Positions 44,272-54,561 are shown, counted from the first letter of the stretch. The stretch: DNA of 64,000 bases from Pseudomonadota bacterium (GCA_027364845.1 DAHXOO010000004.1:1-64000), one strand, 5' to 3'. Program-made: numbers and translations. The notes: generated by a model from the sequence alone, not told the origin.

Positions 44272-44766
44272 ATGACGATCAGTATTGGTGATTCACTTCC
44301 TGCGGCGACATTGCGTGAGATGACCGCGGACGGCCCCAAAGAGATTCCGATCGACAGCCTGGTCCGCGGCCGACGTGTCGTGCTGTTCGGGTTGCCTGGG
44401 GCGTTTACTCCGACGTGCTCGGCGCGTCACGTGCCCGGCTATCTTGCCCTGGCGGACAAGTTCAAGGAACACCGTGTCGACGTCATCGCCTGCGTGGCAG
44501 TGAACGATGCGTACGTGATGGGTGCCTGGGAAAAGGACCAACGCACCGCGGGAAAGATTCGCATGTTGGCGGACGGTAGTGCCGACCTCACCCGTGCCAT
44601 CGGCCTGGAGCAGGACCTGAGCGGTAATGGTATGGGCTTGCGCTCGAAGCGGTTCTCGATGCTGGTCGATGATGGCGTGGTCAGAATGCTCAACGTCGAG
44701 GAACCGGGCAAATTCGAAGTAAGCGATGCCGAGACCATGCTCTATCAGTTGGGCAAGTTGCAGTAA
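44272..44766 (+). CDS. Peroxiredoxin (Prx5/AhpE-like, thioredoxin fold)
   Basis: A 164-residue peroxidase. The peroxidatic cysteine is in GLPGAFTPTCSARHVPGYL, the Prx5-subfamily signature, and the conserved Arg appears later. The GGAG site at about 10 bases supports the start. It reduces H2O2 and organic peroxides, normally with glutaredoxin or thioredoxin; no partner lies beside it. It has its own upstream region of about 240 bases. Confidence 0.92.
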   Translation: MTISIGDSLPAATLREMTADGPKEIPIDSLVRGRRVVLFGLPGAFTPTCSARHVPGYLALADKFKEHRVDVIACVAVNDAYVMGAWEKDQRTAGKIRMLADGSADLTRAIGLEQDLSGNGMGLRSKRFSMLVDDGVVRMLNVEEPGKFEVSDAETMLYQLGKLQ

Positions 44767-45220
44767 GTCGACCGCCCCGGTGCTGCCGGCATCGCCTGTT
44801 CCCGCGCGTTGCCGGTGCGGATTCGGCAGTGATGGCGGGTTTTGTGTCCCAGTCCACGACAGTTTGAGCGCCTTGCGGGCTTGATCGGTTTGGTTCCGGA
44901 GATAACAGAACCGCGTCGGGATTTGTCTCCCACTCTTAGTGCTCGGCGAAGACGATCGCGGGTCTGCGGTGTTCTGTCAGGCGCGGCGATGAGAGCCGCT
45001 GCAAGCGGTGGTGTGACGGTCACCTCGCTCTCGCTGTACCCGGATACCCGAGTGCGTCACTGAAACTCTCGTTTCCAAATGGCGCCTCGAACGTTCTTTG
45101 TTCCACCCGGCTCTGGCTGCTGCCTCGCAACCGGGAAATGTCGCTGCGTCATATTTATATGACGACTTTGCTGTAGCCAGTCGCGACCCGACGGCAGCAG
45201 CACCAACATGGAGAGCCAGA
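44767..45220. other. Intergenic region before the trehalose genes, nothing recognised
   Basis: About 450 bases. Plus-strand frames here are short or in-frame extensions of treZ without a plausible start signal. The treZ promoter presumably lies here. Confidence 0.35.
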
Positions 45221-47104
45221 ATGAGCCGATTACCCGCATCGCAAACCGGCAATGTGGTGCGGCGTCACCACCTTATGCCGTTCGGGGCGGAGGTGCTAGC
45301 CACCGGCGGGGTGCGTTTCCGGTTGTGGGCCCCGGCGGCGCACGACGTCGCGCTCTGTCTCCAAAGCGGTCCGGCGTCCCGCATCCTGCCGATGGATACG
45401 CTGGCCGCAGGGTGGTTCGAACTGACAACGAGTGCGGCAGGTCCCGGCACGCGCTATCGCTTCCGGATCGACCGTGACATCGAGGTCCCAGATCCGGCCT
45501 CGCGCTATCAGCCGCAGGATGTGCATGGTCCGAGCGAAGTCATTGACCCACTCGCTTTTGAGTGGTCCGATGGCGAATGGCGTGGACGCGCGTGGTCGCA
45601 GACCGTGCTGTACGAACTACACGTCGGCGCATCCTCGCGTCAGGGTGGATTTTCCGGCGTGCAAAGCCGGCTGGATCGTCTCGCGGAGCTCGGGGTAACG
45701 GCGATCCAAATCATGCCGGTCGCCGACTTTCCTGGCGCGCGCAACTGGGGCTACGACGGTGTGCTGCCGTTCGCGCCGGATTCGAGTTACGGCCGGCCGG
45801 AGGCACTCAAGGTACTTGTACAGGCGGCACACGCGCGCGGGCTCATGGTTTTTCTTGACGTCGTTTACAACCATTTCGGGCCAGACGGCAACTACCTGCC
45901 GCGCTACGCACCGGCTTTTCTGGACTCGCGGCGCCACACGCCGTGGGGTGCCGCGATCAACTTCGACGGCGAGGATTCATCCGGCGTGCGTCAGTACTTC
46001 ATTCACAACGCGCTTTACTGGCTCGAGGAATTTCACTTCGATGGCTTGCGGATCGACGCAGCGCACACAATTCTGGATGCCTCGCATCCGAGTTTTCTGC
46101 AGGAGCTTGCGCGGATGGTGGCAGGTGGTCCAGGTGTATCACGTAGCATTTATCTGATGCTCGAGAACGATCGAAACGAGGTGCGGTACCTTTCGCGCGA
46201 CTCCGCTTGCGGCGAAGGCGGGTATGCCGCGCAGTGGAATGATGACATTCATCATGCCTTGCACGTGCTCATCACCGGCGAGCACACCGGATACTACGAG
46301 GATTATGCCGATTCGCCAGCGCGTCATCTGGGCCTCTGTCTGACTGAAGGGTTTTCCTACCAGGGCGAGCCGTCGCTTCATCGCGGCGGTGTGCGCCGCG
46401 GCGAACCGTCGGCCGGAGTCCCGCTCACTGCATTTGTCTCGGCGCTTCAGACTCACGATCAGGTCGGCAATCGGGCATTCGGCGAACGCATCACGCGGCT
46501 CGCACCCGAAGCCGCCGTGCGCGCGGCCACGGCAGTGCTTCTGCTCGCGCCGTCGCCACCGCTGCTGTTCATGGGGCAGGAATGGGGGGCGGCCGAGCCA
46601 TTTCCGTTTTTCTGCGATTTTTCTGACGAGCTGGCGGCTGCGGTGACGCGCGGCCGGCGCGAGGAGTTCGCGCATATTCCGGCGTTTCGAAATCCGGAGG
46701 CGCGCGCGCTCATTCCCGATCCGAACGATGCACACACTTTTGAAAGGGCGAAACTCGACTGGCGCGCACCTGACAGCGGCGCCGGCCGCCGGTGGTTGCA
46801 GTGGCACAAAGAGCTGCTCATGCTTCGGCGATGCGAGATCGTCCCACGCATCGCGCGGCTTCGCGGCGGTTGCGGGCGATTCTGGCTTCTGGGCGCTGGA
46901 GCGTTGAACCTGCGCTGGATGCTTACCGACGGCAGTGTGCTCGCGTGCATCGTGAATCTCAGCGCTGAGCCCGTGCCGAGCGGGGAATGGCCGTCGGGGC
47001 GGGTGATCTTTTCCGTTGGTGATGTGGTGGCCGGTGCCCGCACGCTGCCCCCTTGGTCGGTCGTCTGGTTTCTTGACGCCGCGGATGCGGAGACGCTGGC
47101 ATGA
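45221..47104 (+). CDS. treZ: Malto-oligosyltrehalose trehalohydrolase
   Basis: A GH13 enzyme of 627 residues from ATG 45221 (MSRLPASQTG), with GGAG nine bases upstream. It cleaves free trehalose from maltooligosyltrehalose made by TreY. An N-terminal CBM48-like domain (VRFRLWAPAAHDVALCL) precedes the catalytic barrel, with VVYNHFGPDGN, GLRIDAAH (nucleophile Asp), LMLENDRNE (acid Glu) and THDQVGNRAFGE (third Asp). All catalytic residues are present. The frame extends to 45098, but that adds 41 residues lacking features. It overlaps treY by four bases. Confidence 0.94.
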   Translation: MSRLPASQTGNVVRRHHLMPFGAEVLATGGVRFRLWAPAAHDVALCLQSGPASRILPMDTLAAGWFELTTSAAGPGTRYRFRIDRDIEVPDPASRYQPQDVHGPSEVIDPLAFEWSDGEWRGRAWSQTVLYELHVGASSRQGGFSGVQSRLDRLAELGVTAIQIMPVADFPGARNWGYDGVLPFAPDSSYGRPEALKVLVQAAHARGLMVFLDVVYNHFGPDGNYLPRYAPAFLDSRRHTPWGAAINFDGEDSSGVRQYFIHNALYWLEEFHFDGLRIDAAHTILDASHPSFLQELARMVAGGPGVSRSIYLMLENDRNEVRYLSRDSACGEGGYAAQWNDDIHHALHVLITGEHTGYYEDYADSPARHLGLCLTEGFSYQGEPSLHRGGVRRGEPSAGVPLTAFVSALQTHDQVGNRAFGERITRLAPEAAVRAATAVLLLAPSPPLLFMGQEWGAAEPFPFFCDFSDELAAAVTRGRREEFAHIPAFRNPEARALIPDPNDAHTFERAKLDWRAPDSGAGRRWLQWHKELLMLRRCEIVPRIARLRGGCGRFWLLGAGALNLRWMLTDGSVLACIVNLSAEPVPSGEWPSGRVIFSVGDVVAGARTLPPWSVVWFLDAADAETLA

Positions 47105-50022
47105 GCGTGCCACGTATTCCACTTGCCACCTACCGGTTGCAGCTTAATCGTGACTTCACGTTTGCTCAGGCCGCTCAAGTGGTTCCGTATCTGCGCGACC
47201 TGGGCATAAGTCACTGCTACGTCTCGCCCATCTTGCGGGCACGCTCCGGAAGCAGCCACTGCTACGACGTAGTCGACCATAACGATCTCAATCCGGAACT
47301 TGGCACGCGCGAGGACTTTGAGCGCTTCGTGGCGGTGTTGCAGGAGCATGATATGGGACTGATTGTCGACATTGTTCCGAATCACATGGGGGTGGGTGGT
47401 GCGGACAACCTGTGGTGGCTCGACGTGCTGGAAAACGGGGAGGCCTCGGTATTCGCGTCGTATTTTGACATCGACTGGCGCCCGGCCAAACTTGAACTGC
47501 GGGGTAAGCTGCTGCTGCCGTTCCTAGAGGACCATTACGGCACGGTTCTCGAGAAGGGACTGCTCACGCTTCGTTTTGACGCTGGGCTGGGGCGGTTCGG
47601 CATCGCTTATCACGAGCATTACTTTCCGGTTGATCCAAAGACCTATCCGCTGGTTCTGCAGGCTGTGGCGAATTCTCTGCCGGATGGGTCCGCTGGACGC
47701 AAGCCGCTGCAGGCGGTGATCACCGCGTTCGAGGAGCTCCCGGCGCGCGGGGAGACGGCGGCGCAGCGCAGCAGCGCAAGGTCGCAAGCAATCACTGCGC
47801 ACAAGCGCACACTCGCAGCATTGTGCCTGGAGTGGCCGGAGATCGCCGAGCAGATCGCCGTGGCGGTGGCTACGGTCAACGGCGATCCGCTTCAGCCCGC
47901 CAGTTTGAATGCATTGCACCAGCTTCTTGAGCAGCAGGCGTACCGCCTTGCGCATTGGCTGGTTGCGTCGGATGAGATTAATTACCGGCGCTTCTTCGAC
48001 ATCAATACCCTTGCCGGATTGCGCATGGAACGTCCAGAGGTGTTCGATGCGACACACCGGTTCATCGCAGAACTACTCAGTACCGGCAAACTGCAAGGGC
48101 TTCGCATCGACCATCCAGACGGCCTGTTCGACCCACAAAATTACTTCCAGACGCTACGTGGAGCGACCGTGGCCGACGACGGCAGCGAGGGTCCGTCGGT
48201 CTATACCGTCGCGGAAAAGATCCTGGCAGCGGGTGAGCGGCTGCGTTCCGGTTGGCCGGTGCATGGCACCACTGGCTACGAATTTTCCGCGCAGATGAAC
48301 GGCCTATTTGTCTACCCGGATGCCGGCCCCATGCTGACCGGACTTTACGAACGGTTCACTGGCCGTGCTGACGATTTCACCGAGCTGCTGCACGAAAACA
48401 AGAAACTCGTTATGCGCACGCTAATGTCGGGCGAATTGTTGGTGCTGGCCAACCTTCTAGACCAGATATCAGAGGGTGACCGGCACACGCGCGACTACAC
48501 GTTGCACGCGTTGCGCTACGCACTCATGGAAGTAATCGCCTGTTTCCCCGTGTACCGTACCTATATTTCGGCTGCCGGCGTCTCGGCGGAGGACCGGCGC
48601 TGTGTCGAACAGGCCACTGCCGAGGCGACGAAACGCAGTCCTGCAGCCGACATCAGTATCTTCACTTTCCTGCGCCAGATCCTGCTGCTGGAGAAGGTCG
48701 GGTCGCGAGCGGCGGAACGGCGCGACGCGCAGTTGCACTTCGTGATGAAATTTCAGCAGTACACGGCGCCGGTCATGGCTAAGGGCGTGGAGGACACGAG
48801 TTTCTACGCCTACAGCCGTTTCATTGCGCTCAATGAGGTCGGGGATGATCCACGCCGCTTCGGCTTTTCGATGGCGGCATTTCATCAGGCCAATCGCGAG
48901 CGGCGTCTGAACTGGCCGCACGCGCTGTTGTCCACGTCCACCCACGACAGTAAGCGCAGTGAGGATGTACGCGCCCGCATCGACGTGTTGTCCGAGCTGC
49001 CGGCGACGTGGCGTACCCATATCAGCCGGTGGAGCCGCCTCAACGCCGCTGCCAGGCGCACGCTTGACGACCGCAGCGCGCCTGCGCGTGAAGACGAATA
49101 TCTGCTGTACCAGACGCTGGTCGGCGTTTGGCCGGTTGAGGTGCCGGGCATACCGGGCTTCTCGGAATTTCAGGATCGCATCGAAAGCTACATGCTCAAG
49201 GCGGTGCGCGAGGCCAAGGTTCACACAAGCTGGATCAATCCCGATGCGGCATACGAAGGGTCCGTGCTCGCGTTCGTGCGGGCACTTTTTGACCCCGCAG
49301 GAAAAAGCGCCTTCCGCTCTGACATTGCGCAGTTCTCCAAGCACGTTGCACTGTTTGGCATGCTGAACGGGTTGTCGCAGTCGCTGATCAAACTCACTGC
49401 GCCGGGCGTGCCCGACATCTACCAGGGCAACGAGATCTGGAACTTGAATCTTGTCGACCCGGATAACCGGCGGCCGGTCGATTATGATCGCCGCCGCCGG
49501 CTGCTGGAGCAGCTCAAGTCGCTTGCGGCGGGAAGCGGCAATGTGCTTGCGGCACGCGCTCGTCTGCTGCTCAATACCTGGGAGGACGGGCGCGCGAAAT
49601 TGTATGTTATCTGGCGTGCTCTGGAGGTGAGGAATCGCCACCCGGACGTGTTCCAGGCGGGCGACTACTTGGCGCTTTTGCCGCGCGGCGCGCGGGCGGA
49701 GCATATTTGCGCATTTGCGCGCAGCGGCAAAACAGCGACCACGGTCACGGTGGCGCCGCGCTGGATTGCGAGGCTCACAGGGGAGCGCGAGCGGCTGCCG
49801 CTCGGCGCGGAAGTATGGCTCGATACCGACATCGAAGCGCCTGCGCCCGGCGATTACGAGAACGTGTTCACCGGTGATATTCTTACCGCCGAGCAGCGAC
49901 GCGGCGGGTGGTGGCTGCGTGCTGCGCGAATATTCGCACGCTTTCCAGTGGCGCTGCTGGTGCGCGTGCATTCCGAGGTTGGCACTACGCGCGCAGCGGG
50001 TTTGATCGATGTGTCGGAGTAG
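47101..50022 (+). CDS. treY: Malto-oligosyltrehalose synthase
   Basis: A GH13 enzyme of 973 residues that converts the reducing end of maltodextrin into a trehalose unit. It shows the typical N-terminus TYRLQLNRDFTFAQAA, then DIVPNHMGV, GLRIDHPDGLFDP (nucleophile), TVAEKIL (acid/base Glu) and STHDSKRSEDVRAR (Asp). The C-terminal TAPGVPDIYQGNEIW matches the family. At 973 residues it is longer than many TreY (700-900), mostly through extended loops. Coupled to treZ, it draws on glycogen, although no treX or glg gene is in the window. Confidence 0.95.
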   Translation: MSVPRIPLATYRLQLNRDFTFAQAAQVVPYLRDLGISHCYVSPILRARSGSSHCYDVVDHNDLNPELGTREDFERFVAVLQEHDMGLIVDIVPNHMGVGGADNLWWLDVLENGEASVFASYFDIDWRPAKLELRGKLLLPFLEDHYGTVLEKGLLTLRFDAGLGRFGIAYHEHYFPVDPKTYPLVLQAVANSLPDGSAGRKPLQAVITAFEELPARGETAAQRSSARSQAITAHKRTLAALCLEWPEIAEQIAVAVATVNGDPLQPASLNALHQLLEQQAYRLAHWLVASDEINYRRFFDINTLAGLRMERPEVFDATHRFIAELLSTGKLQGLRIDHPDGLFDPQNYFQTLRGATVADDGSEGPSVYTVAEKILAAGERLRSGWPVHGTTGYEFSAQMNGLFVYPDAGPMLTGLYERFTGRADDFTELLHENKKLVMRTLMSGELLVLANLLDQISEGDRHTRDYTLHALRYALMEVIACFPVYRTYISAAGVSAEDRRCVEQATAEATKRSPAADISIFTFLRQILLLEKVGSRAAERRDAQLHFVMKFQQYTAPVMAKGVEDTSFYAYSRFIALNEVGDDPRRFGFSMAAFHQANRERRLNWPHALLSTSTHDSKRSEDVRARIDVLSELPATWRTHISRWSRLNAAARRTLDDRSAPAREDEYLLYQTLVGVWPVEVPGIPGFSEFQDRIESYMLKAVREAKVHTSWINPDAAYEGSVLAFVRALFDPAGKSAFRSDIAQFSKHVALFGMLNGLSQSLIKLTAPGVPDIYQGNEIWNLNLVDPDNRRPVDYDRRRRLLEQLKSLAAGSGNVLAARARLLLNTWEDGRAKLYVIWRALEVRNRHPDVFQAGDYLALLPRGARAEHICAFARSGKTATTVTVAPRWIARLTGERERLPLGAEVWLDTDIEAPAPGDYENVFTGDILTAEQRRGGWWLRAARIFARFPVALLVRVHSEVGTTRAAGLIDVSE

Positions 50023-50356
50023 GCTAGATTGGCAGGTGCGCAGATCCCGGGTGGTGGCCCGCCAGCGCACCGACGATTGCGCTGACAGTGGGCGCTCGCG
50101 CTGTTTAACTTTACAGCGCAAGACGGGCCGCAGGTTTCGAAGCGTGGATCATTAACGCTGTCGGACCAGCCAGAGTCGAACCAGAGAACTTCCGGCTGCA
50201 AAGCCGCCGTACGCGGCCATTCGGTTACCGATGGCATGAGGCGCCGCGTGCAGTCCGGGCAAACCGGTTGCCTTTCATCCACCGATTGGGCCGCAGCAGT
50301 GCATGTAGCGATACTGGCTGGGGCAAGACCGGTAACGACGTTGGCGGAGACTCGCC
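50023..50356. other. Intergenic region between treY and the treS fusion
   Basis: About 330 bases. GCGCTGT (50098-50104) and ACAGCGC (50113-50119) form a perfect 7-bp stem without a T run, possibly a weak terminator. The minus strand at 50160-50235 has tRNA-like words that do not fold properly. I see no gene. Confidence 0.4.
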
Positions 50357-53300
50357 GTGGAACAGCAGCGCACAGCGCCCGAGATAGTGACGGTCGATGA
50401 CCCACTTTGGTACAAGGATGCGGTTATCTACGAACTGCACGTCAAGGCGTTCTTTGACAGCAACGGCGACGGTATCGGTGACTTCCCGGGGTTAACGTGC
50501 AGACTCGATTACCTTCGCGACCTGGGTGTGAACACGCTGTGGCTGCTGCCTTTCTATCCGTCTCCGATGCGCGATGACGGCTACGACATATCCGACTATC
50601 ACAACGTTCATCCATCCTATGGTACGCGCCGCGATTTCCGCAATTTCGTGCGGGCGGCGCACGAGCGCGGGCTTCGCATCATCACCGAGCTCGTGATCAA
50701 TCACACTTCTGACCAGCATCCCTGGTTTCAGGCCGCGCGCCGCGCGCCACCGGACTCGCCCAAGCGCAATTTCTATGTCTGGAGCGACAGCGATGAGAAG
50801 TTTTCTGGAACGCCCATCATTTTCAGCGACACGGAAAAATCCAACTGGGCGTGGGATGAGGTGGCGCAGGCCTATTATTGGCATCGGTTTTTTTCCCATC
50901 AGCCGGACCTTAATCACAATAACCCGCACGTGGTGAAGGCGATGACACGGGTGATGCGCTTCTGGCTGGACCAGGAGGTGGACGGATTGCGGCTCGATGC
51001 GGTGCCCTACCTGTGCGTGCGCGAGGGGACGAGCAACGAGAACCTCCCGGAAACGCATGCCGTAATCCGGCAGATGCGCGCCGAGATCGACGCACGCTAC
51101 CGCGAACGCATGCTGCTCGCGGAGGCCAACCAGTGGCCGGAGGATGTGCGCGATTATTTCGGCGATGGCGACGAGTGCCAAATGGCCTATCATTTTCCGC
51201 TAATGCCGCGTATGTACATGGCGATCGCGCAGGAGGACCGTCATCCAATCGTGGAAATTCTCAAGCAGACCCCGGACATCCCGGAAAATTGCCAGTGGGC
51301 AGTTTTTCTGCGCAACCACGATGAACTCACGCTGGCCACCGTGACGAGCCGGGAACGTGACTATATGTACCAGATGTACGCGGCCGATCCGCGTGCGCGC
51401 CTCAACCTGGGCATCCGCCGCCGGCTGGCGCCGCTCATGGACAACGACATTGACCGGATCAAGCTGATGAACAGCCTGCTGCTATCGATGCCGGGCTCGC
51501 CGATTATCTATTACGGCGATGAGATTGGCATGGGTGACAACATCTATCTCGGCGATCGCAACGGTGTGCGTACCCCCATGCAGTGGAGTCCGGACCGCAA
51601 CGCCGGTTTTTCGCACGCCGACCCGCAGCGCCTGTTTCTGCCGCCGATCATGGACCCGGTGTATGGGTACGAGGCAGTCAACGTCGAAGCACAGTCGCGT
51701 GATCCTTCATCGTTGCTCAACTGGATGCGCCGCACTCTCGGCGTCCGCCGGAACTACCGGGCGTTCGGGCGTGGGCGTTTTCAGTTTTTGCGGCCCGGAA
51801 ACCGCAAGATCCTCGCGTACCTGCGCGAATATGGCGACGAGACCATTTTGTGTGTCGCGAACCTCGCACGCTCAGCCCAGCCAGTGGAGCTCGACTTGGC
51901 GCAATATCGCGGACGCGTTCCGCTGGAGCTCATGGGGCGCACCGCATTTCCTCCGGTCGGCAGTTTGCCCTATCTGCTGACGCTTCCGGGACACGGGTTC
52001 TACTGGTTTCAGCTGGTAAAGGATGCGGAAGTGCCCGCATGGCACGAGCAACGGCTCGCGATCGAAGAGCTTCCGGTGCTGGTGCTGTTCGACGGCTTGC
52101 ACAGCCTGTTCCGCGACCGGGTCGTACCCTGGCGCATACGCATGGCCGAAAAGCTGCGCACCCAACTCGAGATCGAAGTGTTCCCGAAGTTTGTCGCAAC
52201 CCAACGCTGGTTCGGATTGAAAGAGCAGACGCCCGAGCGCGTGTTGCTCGCCGACAATGCCGAATGGGGCGGGGATCCGGCGAAATGGCTGGTGACGATG
52301 CTGCGGATCGAGGCGGGTGGCGGCCTGGTCGAGACGTATTTTGCCCCGTTTGCGCTGCTCTGGGACAGCGACGAGATGCGCGACCGCAGTCTGTCATCCG
52401 TGACGCTGGCGCGCGTGCGCCAGCAGGCGAGTACTGGTGTGCTCACTGATGCTTTTTCCGACGACAGCTTCTGCCGCGCCGTGGTGGCCGCGACCGGCCG
52501 GCGCGAGCAGCTTCGCTGCACCGCGGGCACCATCCGGTTTGTGCCGGCGGCTGCTTTCGAGAAAACCAAGGGCACGGTAGCACTGGAGGAATTGCCGGTG
52601 TCGGCACTAGGCACGAGAGGTAGCCACACCGCGGTGCGTTTCGGCAGCCGACTGTTTCTCAGGGCCTATCGCCGCCTGCGGGCCGGACTGCACCCGGAGA
52701 TCGAGTTCTGCCGCTTTCTCGGGGAAGTGGCGCATTTCACGCATAGCGTGCCGCTTGCCGGCCACGTCGTGTATACCGGTGATGATGGCGTGGTCGCGAC
52801 GCTCGCCGTGATCCAGGGTTTCGTTGAGAACCAGGGGGATGGCTGGAGTTATACGCTTTCCTACCTGGAACGCTTTCTTGAGCAGGAGCGCACACGCGGT
52901 TTGGCAAGGGCCGCGGCGATGGAGACAGAGACGCATGGCGCCTATTACTCCCTCATAAGCGTGCTTGGGCGCCGCACCGGCGAGCTGCATCTGGCGCTGG
53001 CCGCGCATGGCGACGACCCGGCGTTTGCCGCCGAACCCATAAGACGCCAGGATCCGGAGGACTGGGTGGTGGATGCGCGTGCCGCGTTAACGGCTGCGCT
53101 CGAAGAGCTGGCGCAACAACAAATGGCGCTGGCCCCTGAGGTCCGTGAACAGGCGCGAACCATCCTGGACCGGCGCGCCGAGCTGCTGCAGCGCATTGAC
53201 GCCGCTGGCCACACGCCGTCGAACGGTCTGAAGACGCGACTCCACGGTGACCTCCGCCTGGCCAAGGTTCTGCTGGCGCAGAATGACTTTTTTATTATTG

Positions 53301-53689
53301 GGTTCGAAGGCGGTGCGGCGCGGATGCGTGCAGAGTATCGCGGAAAGCATTCGCCGCTGTGGGATGTGGCGAGCATGTTGCGCTCGTTGTCCGAAGTGTG
53401 CCCCGCGGCGCTTCTGGCCGGAACGCCTGGACGTCCCGAAGATGCGCGTTCGCTTGAACCGCTGCTTCGGACTTGGGAGCAGGGGGCGCGGCGCACTTTT
53501 CTTCAAGCCTATACTGAGACGACCCGCGACACCGGACTGCTGGGAGATCAGAGCGGTATGCCGGGACTGTTGGACATGTTCGAGCTTGAACAGGCCCTGT
53601 ATGGGTTGCGCAGGGATCTGGATCAACGGCCGGAACGGATATCCTTTGCCTTGGGCGGAATCTCGGATCTCCTGGGTCCGCCAAAATAG
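50357..53689 (+). CDS. treS: Trehalose synthase fused to a maltokinase domain
   Basis: An 1110-residue fusion. Residues 1 to about 560 are a GH13 trehalose synthase interconverting maltose and trehalose, with the TreS signatures YELHVKAFFDSNGDGIGDF, GLRLDAVPYL (nucleophile), LLAEANQWPEDV (acid) and FLRNHDELTL. From about 590 the fold is that of maltokinase/Pep2 (FPKFVATQRWFGLK). There HGDLRLAK (D965) replaces HGDYHLGQ, and GFEGGA (G982) replaces DFEGEP, so the second metal-binding Asp is missing. Maltose-1-phosphate formation is therefore doubtful. It follows treZY but has its own leader. Confidence 0.93.
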   Translation: MEQQRTAPEIVTVDDPLWYKDAVIYELHVKAFFDSNGDGIGDFPGLTCRLDYLRDLGVNTLWLLPFYPSPMRDDGYDISDYHNVHPSYGTRRDFRNFVRAAHERGLRIITELVINHTSDQHPWFQAARRAPPDSPKRNFYVWSDSDEKFSGTPIIFSDTEKSNWAWDEVAQAYYWHRFFSHQPDLNHNNPHVVKAMTRVMRFWLDQEVDGLRLDAVPYLCVREGTSNENLPETHAVIRQMRAEIDARYRERMLLAEANQWPEDVRDYFGDGDECQMAYHFPLMPRMYMAIAQEDRHPIVEILKQTPDIPENCQWAVFLRNHDELTLATVTSRERDYMYQMYAADPRARLNLGIRRRLAPLMDNDIDRIKLMNSLLLSMPGSPIIYYGDEIGMGDNIYLGDRNGVRTPMQWSPDRNAGFSHADPQRLFLPPIMDPVYGYEAVNVEAQSRDPSSLLNWMRRTLGVRRNYRAFGRGRFQFLRPGNRKILAYLREYGDETILCVANLARSAQPVELDLAQYRGRVPLELMGRTAFPPVGSLPYLLTLPGHGFYWFQLVKDAEVPAWHEQRLAIEELPVLVLFDGLHSLFRDRVVPWRIRMAEKLRTQLEIEVFPKFVATQRWFGLKEQTPERVLLADNAEWGGDPAKWLVTMLRIEAGGGLVETYFAPFALLWDSDEMRDRSLSSVTLARVRQQASTGVLTDAFSDDSFCRAVVAATGRREQLRCTAGTIRFVPAAAFEKTKGTVALEELPVSALGTRGSHTAVRFGSRLFLRAYRRLRAGLHPEIEFCRFLGEVAHFTHSVPLAGHVVYTGDDGVVATLAVIQGFVENQGDGWSYTLSYLERFLEQERTRGLARAAAMETETHGAYYSLISVLGRRTGELHLALAAHGDDPAFAAEPIRRQDPEDWVVDARAALTAALEELAQQQMALAPEVREQARTILDRRAELLQRIDAAGHTPSNGLKTRLHGDLRLAKVLLAQNDFFIIGFEGGAARMRAEYRGKHSPLWDVASMLRSLSEVCPAALLAGTPGRPEDARSLEPLLRTWEQGARRTFLQAYTETTRDTGLLGDQSGMPGLLDMFELEQALYGLRRDLDQRPERISFALGGISDLLGPPK

Positions 53690-53871
53690 CCCAGGCGTTC
53701 CCGCCGTCTTGAAGTAAAGATTCCGCCAGGATTGATTCGCCGGGCTGACCGCGCGTGGTGCATCCCATTTCGCTTTGATGCTGCGGACCTTTGGAAGAGC
53801 AGGATGTGCAAAGCACATATCACGCACGAATCACTTTGTAAACGACGACGCTGAAGCGATAGGAGGGTGTC

Positions 53872-54561
53872 ATGGTAACAGTAGGCATATCATTGGAACC
53901 GGTGCGCACGTTCCTGGCTCAGGCCGGGGCGTTGCTGCCGAAGCTGGTACTTGCAATCGTCATCCTGCTGGTCGGTTGGCTATTGGCGAAGTTGCTGCGC
54001 CTCGCGGTGGCCAAGGGGCTTCGCGCGATCAACTTTCATATCCTCACGGAGCGTGCCGGGATCGACGGTTTCCTGCGGCAGGGCGGCATAGCAACCGATA
54101 CCAGTGGAGTACTGGTGCTGCTGCTGTACTGGCTGGTGATTCTGGCAGCGCTTATGATCGCGTTCAACAGCCTTGGCCTCACGCACGTGACGGAAGTCGT
54201 GGGGCGCGTCGCGCTGTTCATTCCGGACGTGATCCTGGCAGTGCTGATCCTTGCCTTCGGCGGCTATTTCGCCCGATTCGTCGACCGGACCATCACTGCC
54301 TACGGGAAGAACGTCGGCGTCGCCGACGCTGAGCTGCTGGGGCAGCTGGCGCGCTATGCGGTTCTGGTATTTGTCGTGCTGATGGCGCTCGAACAGGTAC
54401 AGGTCGAAACGCAGCTGGTTCATCAAAGCTTCCTTATTCTGCTCACCGGGGTCGTGCTCGCAGCGGCGTTGGCCTTCGGACTCGGTGGACAGCAGTGGGC
54501 TGCAAAAATGCTGGAACATTGGTTCCCCACCAAAGACCCACAGGAACGCAAAGACGGATGA
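53872..54561 (+). CDS. Small membrane protein with MscS-like TM helices (CmpX type)
   Basis: A 229-residue inner-membrane protein behind a strong AGGAGGGTG site. Five or so helices include LVLAIVILLVGWLLAKLLR, LLLYWLVILAALMIAF, LFIPDVILAVLILAFGGY and LTGVVLAAALAFGLGG. The last, followed by GGQQWAAKML, matches the conserved TM helix of MscS relatives that lack the large beta domain (CmpX and related). A role in osmotic or envelope stress would fit next to trehalose synthesis, by inference. The upstream region has a small palindrome, ATGTGC-aaa-GCACAT (53804-53818). Confidence 0.82.
   Translation: MVTVGISLEPVRTFLAQAGALLPKLVLAIVILLVGWLLAKLLRLAVAKGLRAINFHILTERAGIDGFLRQGGIATDTSGVLVLLLYWLVILAALMIAFNSLGLTHVTEVVGRVALFIPDVILAVLILAFGGYFARFVDRTITAYGKNVGVADAELLGQLARYAVLVFVVLMALEQVQVETQLVHQSFLILLTGVVLAAALAFGLGGQQWAAKMLEHWFPTKDPQERKDG

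Noticed and set aside
50160..50235. tRNA-Cys-like sequence on the minus strand (TGGTTCGACTC, TTTGCAG, GGTAACCGAATGGCC)
   Set aside because: The T-arm has only weak pairing, the anticodon arm forms a 4-base rather than a 7-base loop, and no 7-bp acceptor stem can be drawn.
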